The notes beneath the pieces are model-generated. The model saw only the letters and a list, made by a program, of their open reading frames with translations. It ran no database searches and was not told the origin of the DNA. A stretch of DNA of 5,183 bases, from positions 1 through 5,183 of the forward strand of contig CAZFUY010000149.1 in NCBI GenBank assembly GCA_964522445.1. The letters run 5' to 3'. Positions 5,179-5,183 of this stretch are shown piece by piece. Every line of letters starts with the position of its first letter. Position 1 is the stretch's first letter. The stretch is from CAZFUY01 sp964522445. GTDB lineage: Bacteria; Pseudomonadota; Gammaproteobacteria; SZUA-229. The position numbers were made by a program, and so were the translations under genes.

Positions 5179-5183
5179 AATTG

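Overview
The window is a flagellar and chemotaxis regulatory segment from a gammaproteobacterium. It is AT-rich, with many AAA, TTA and AAT codons. The assignment rests on gene content and order. flgN, flgM and flgA lie on the minus strand and face away from cheV-cheR, which lie on the plus strand. Vibrio, Shewanella and Pseudomonas relatives share this arrangement, and there cheR normally precedes the rod/hook operon flgBCD. The genus cannot be told from this sequence.

Layout from left to right. Positions 1-87 hold the last 28 codons of a plus-strand recO (DNA repair), converging on the flagellar block. The minus strand then reads, in transcription order from 3060 leftwards, a soluble chemoreceptor with a C-terminal zinc-binding CZB domain (1714-3060), flgA (1007-1717), flgM (621-938) and flgN (168-617). 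The receptor and flgA share a 4-base ATGA stop/start overlap. A textbook sigma-28 (FliA) promoter lies between flgA and flgM at 972-998. It also shows that flgM starts at 938 rather than at the upstream in-frame ATG at 956. A divergent intergenic region (3061-3246) separates the receptor from cheV (3247-4209). A 96-base gap with a GC-rich stem-loop precedes cheR (4306-5130). The last 53 bases carry a repeated CGGCAAA motif at a 21-base period, probably part of the control region of the next, unseen operon.

How the genes fit together. FlgM restrains FliA until the hook-basal body is complete, and here FliA would drive flgM (and flgN) in a feedback loop. FlgN escorts the hook-filament junction proteins. 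FlgA chaperones P-ring assembly. CheV couples receptors to the CheA kinase and carries a phosphorylatable receiver domain. CheR methylates receptors. The CZB receptor has an intact His/Cys/His/His zinc site and good adaptation-site candidates. It supplies a cytosolic sensory input and is translationally tied to a flagellar assembly gene, which is the most unusual feature of the window. The other genes are canonical, and I see no mobile elements, CRISPR arrays or RNA genes.
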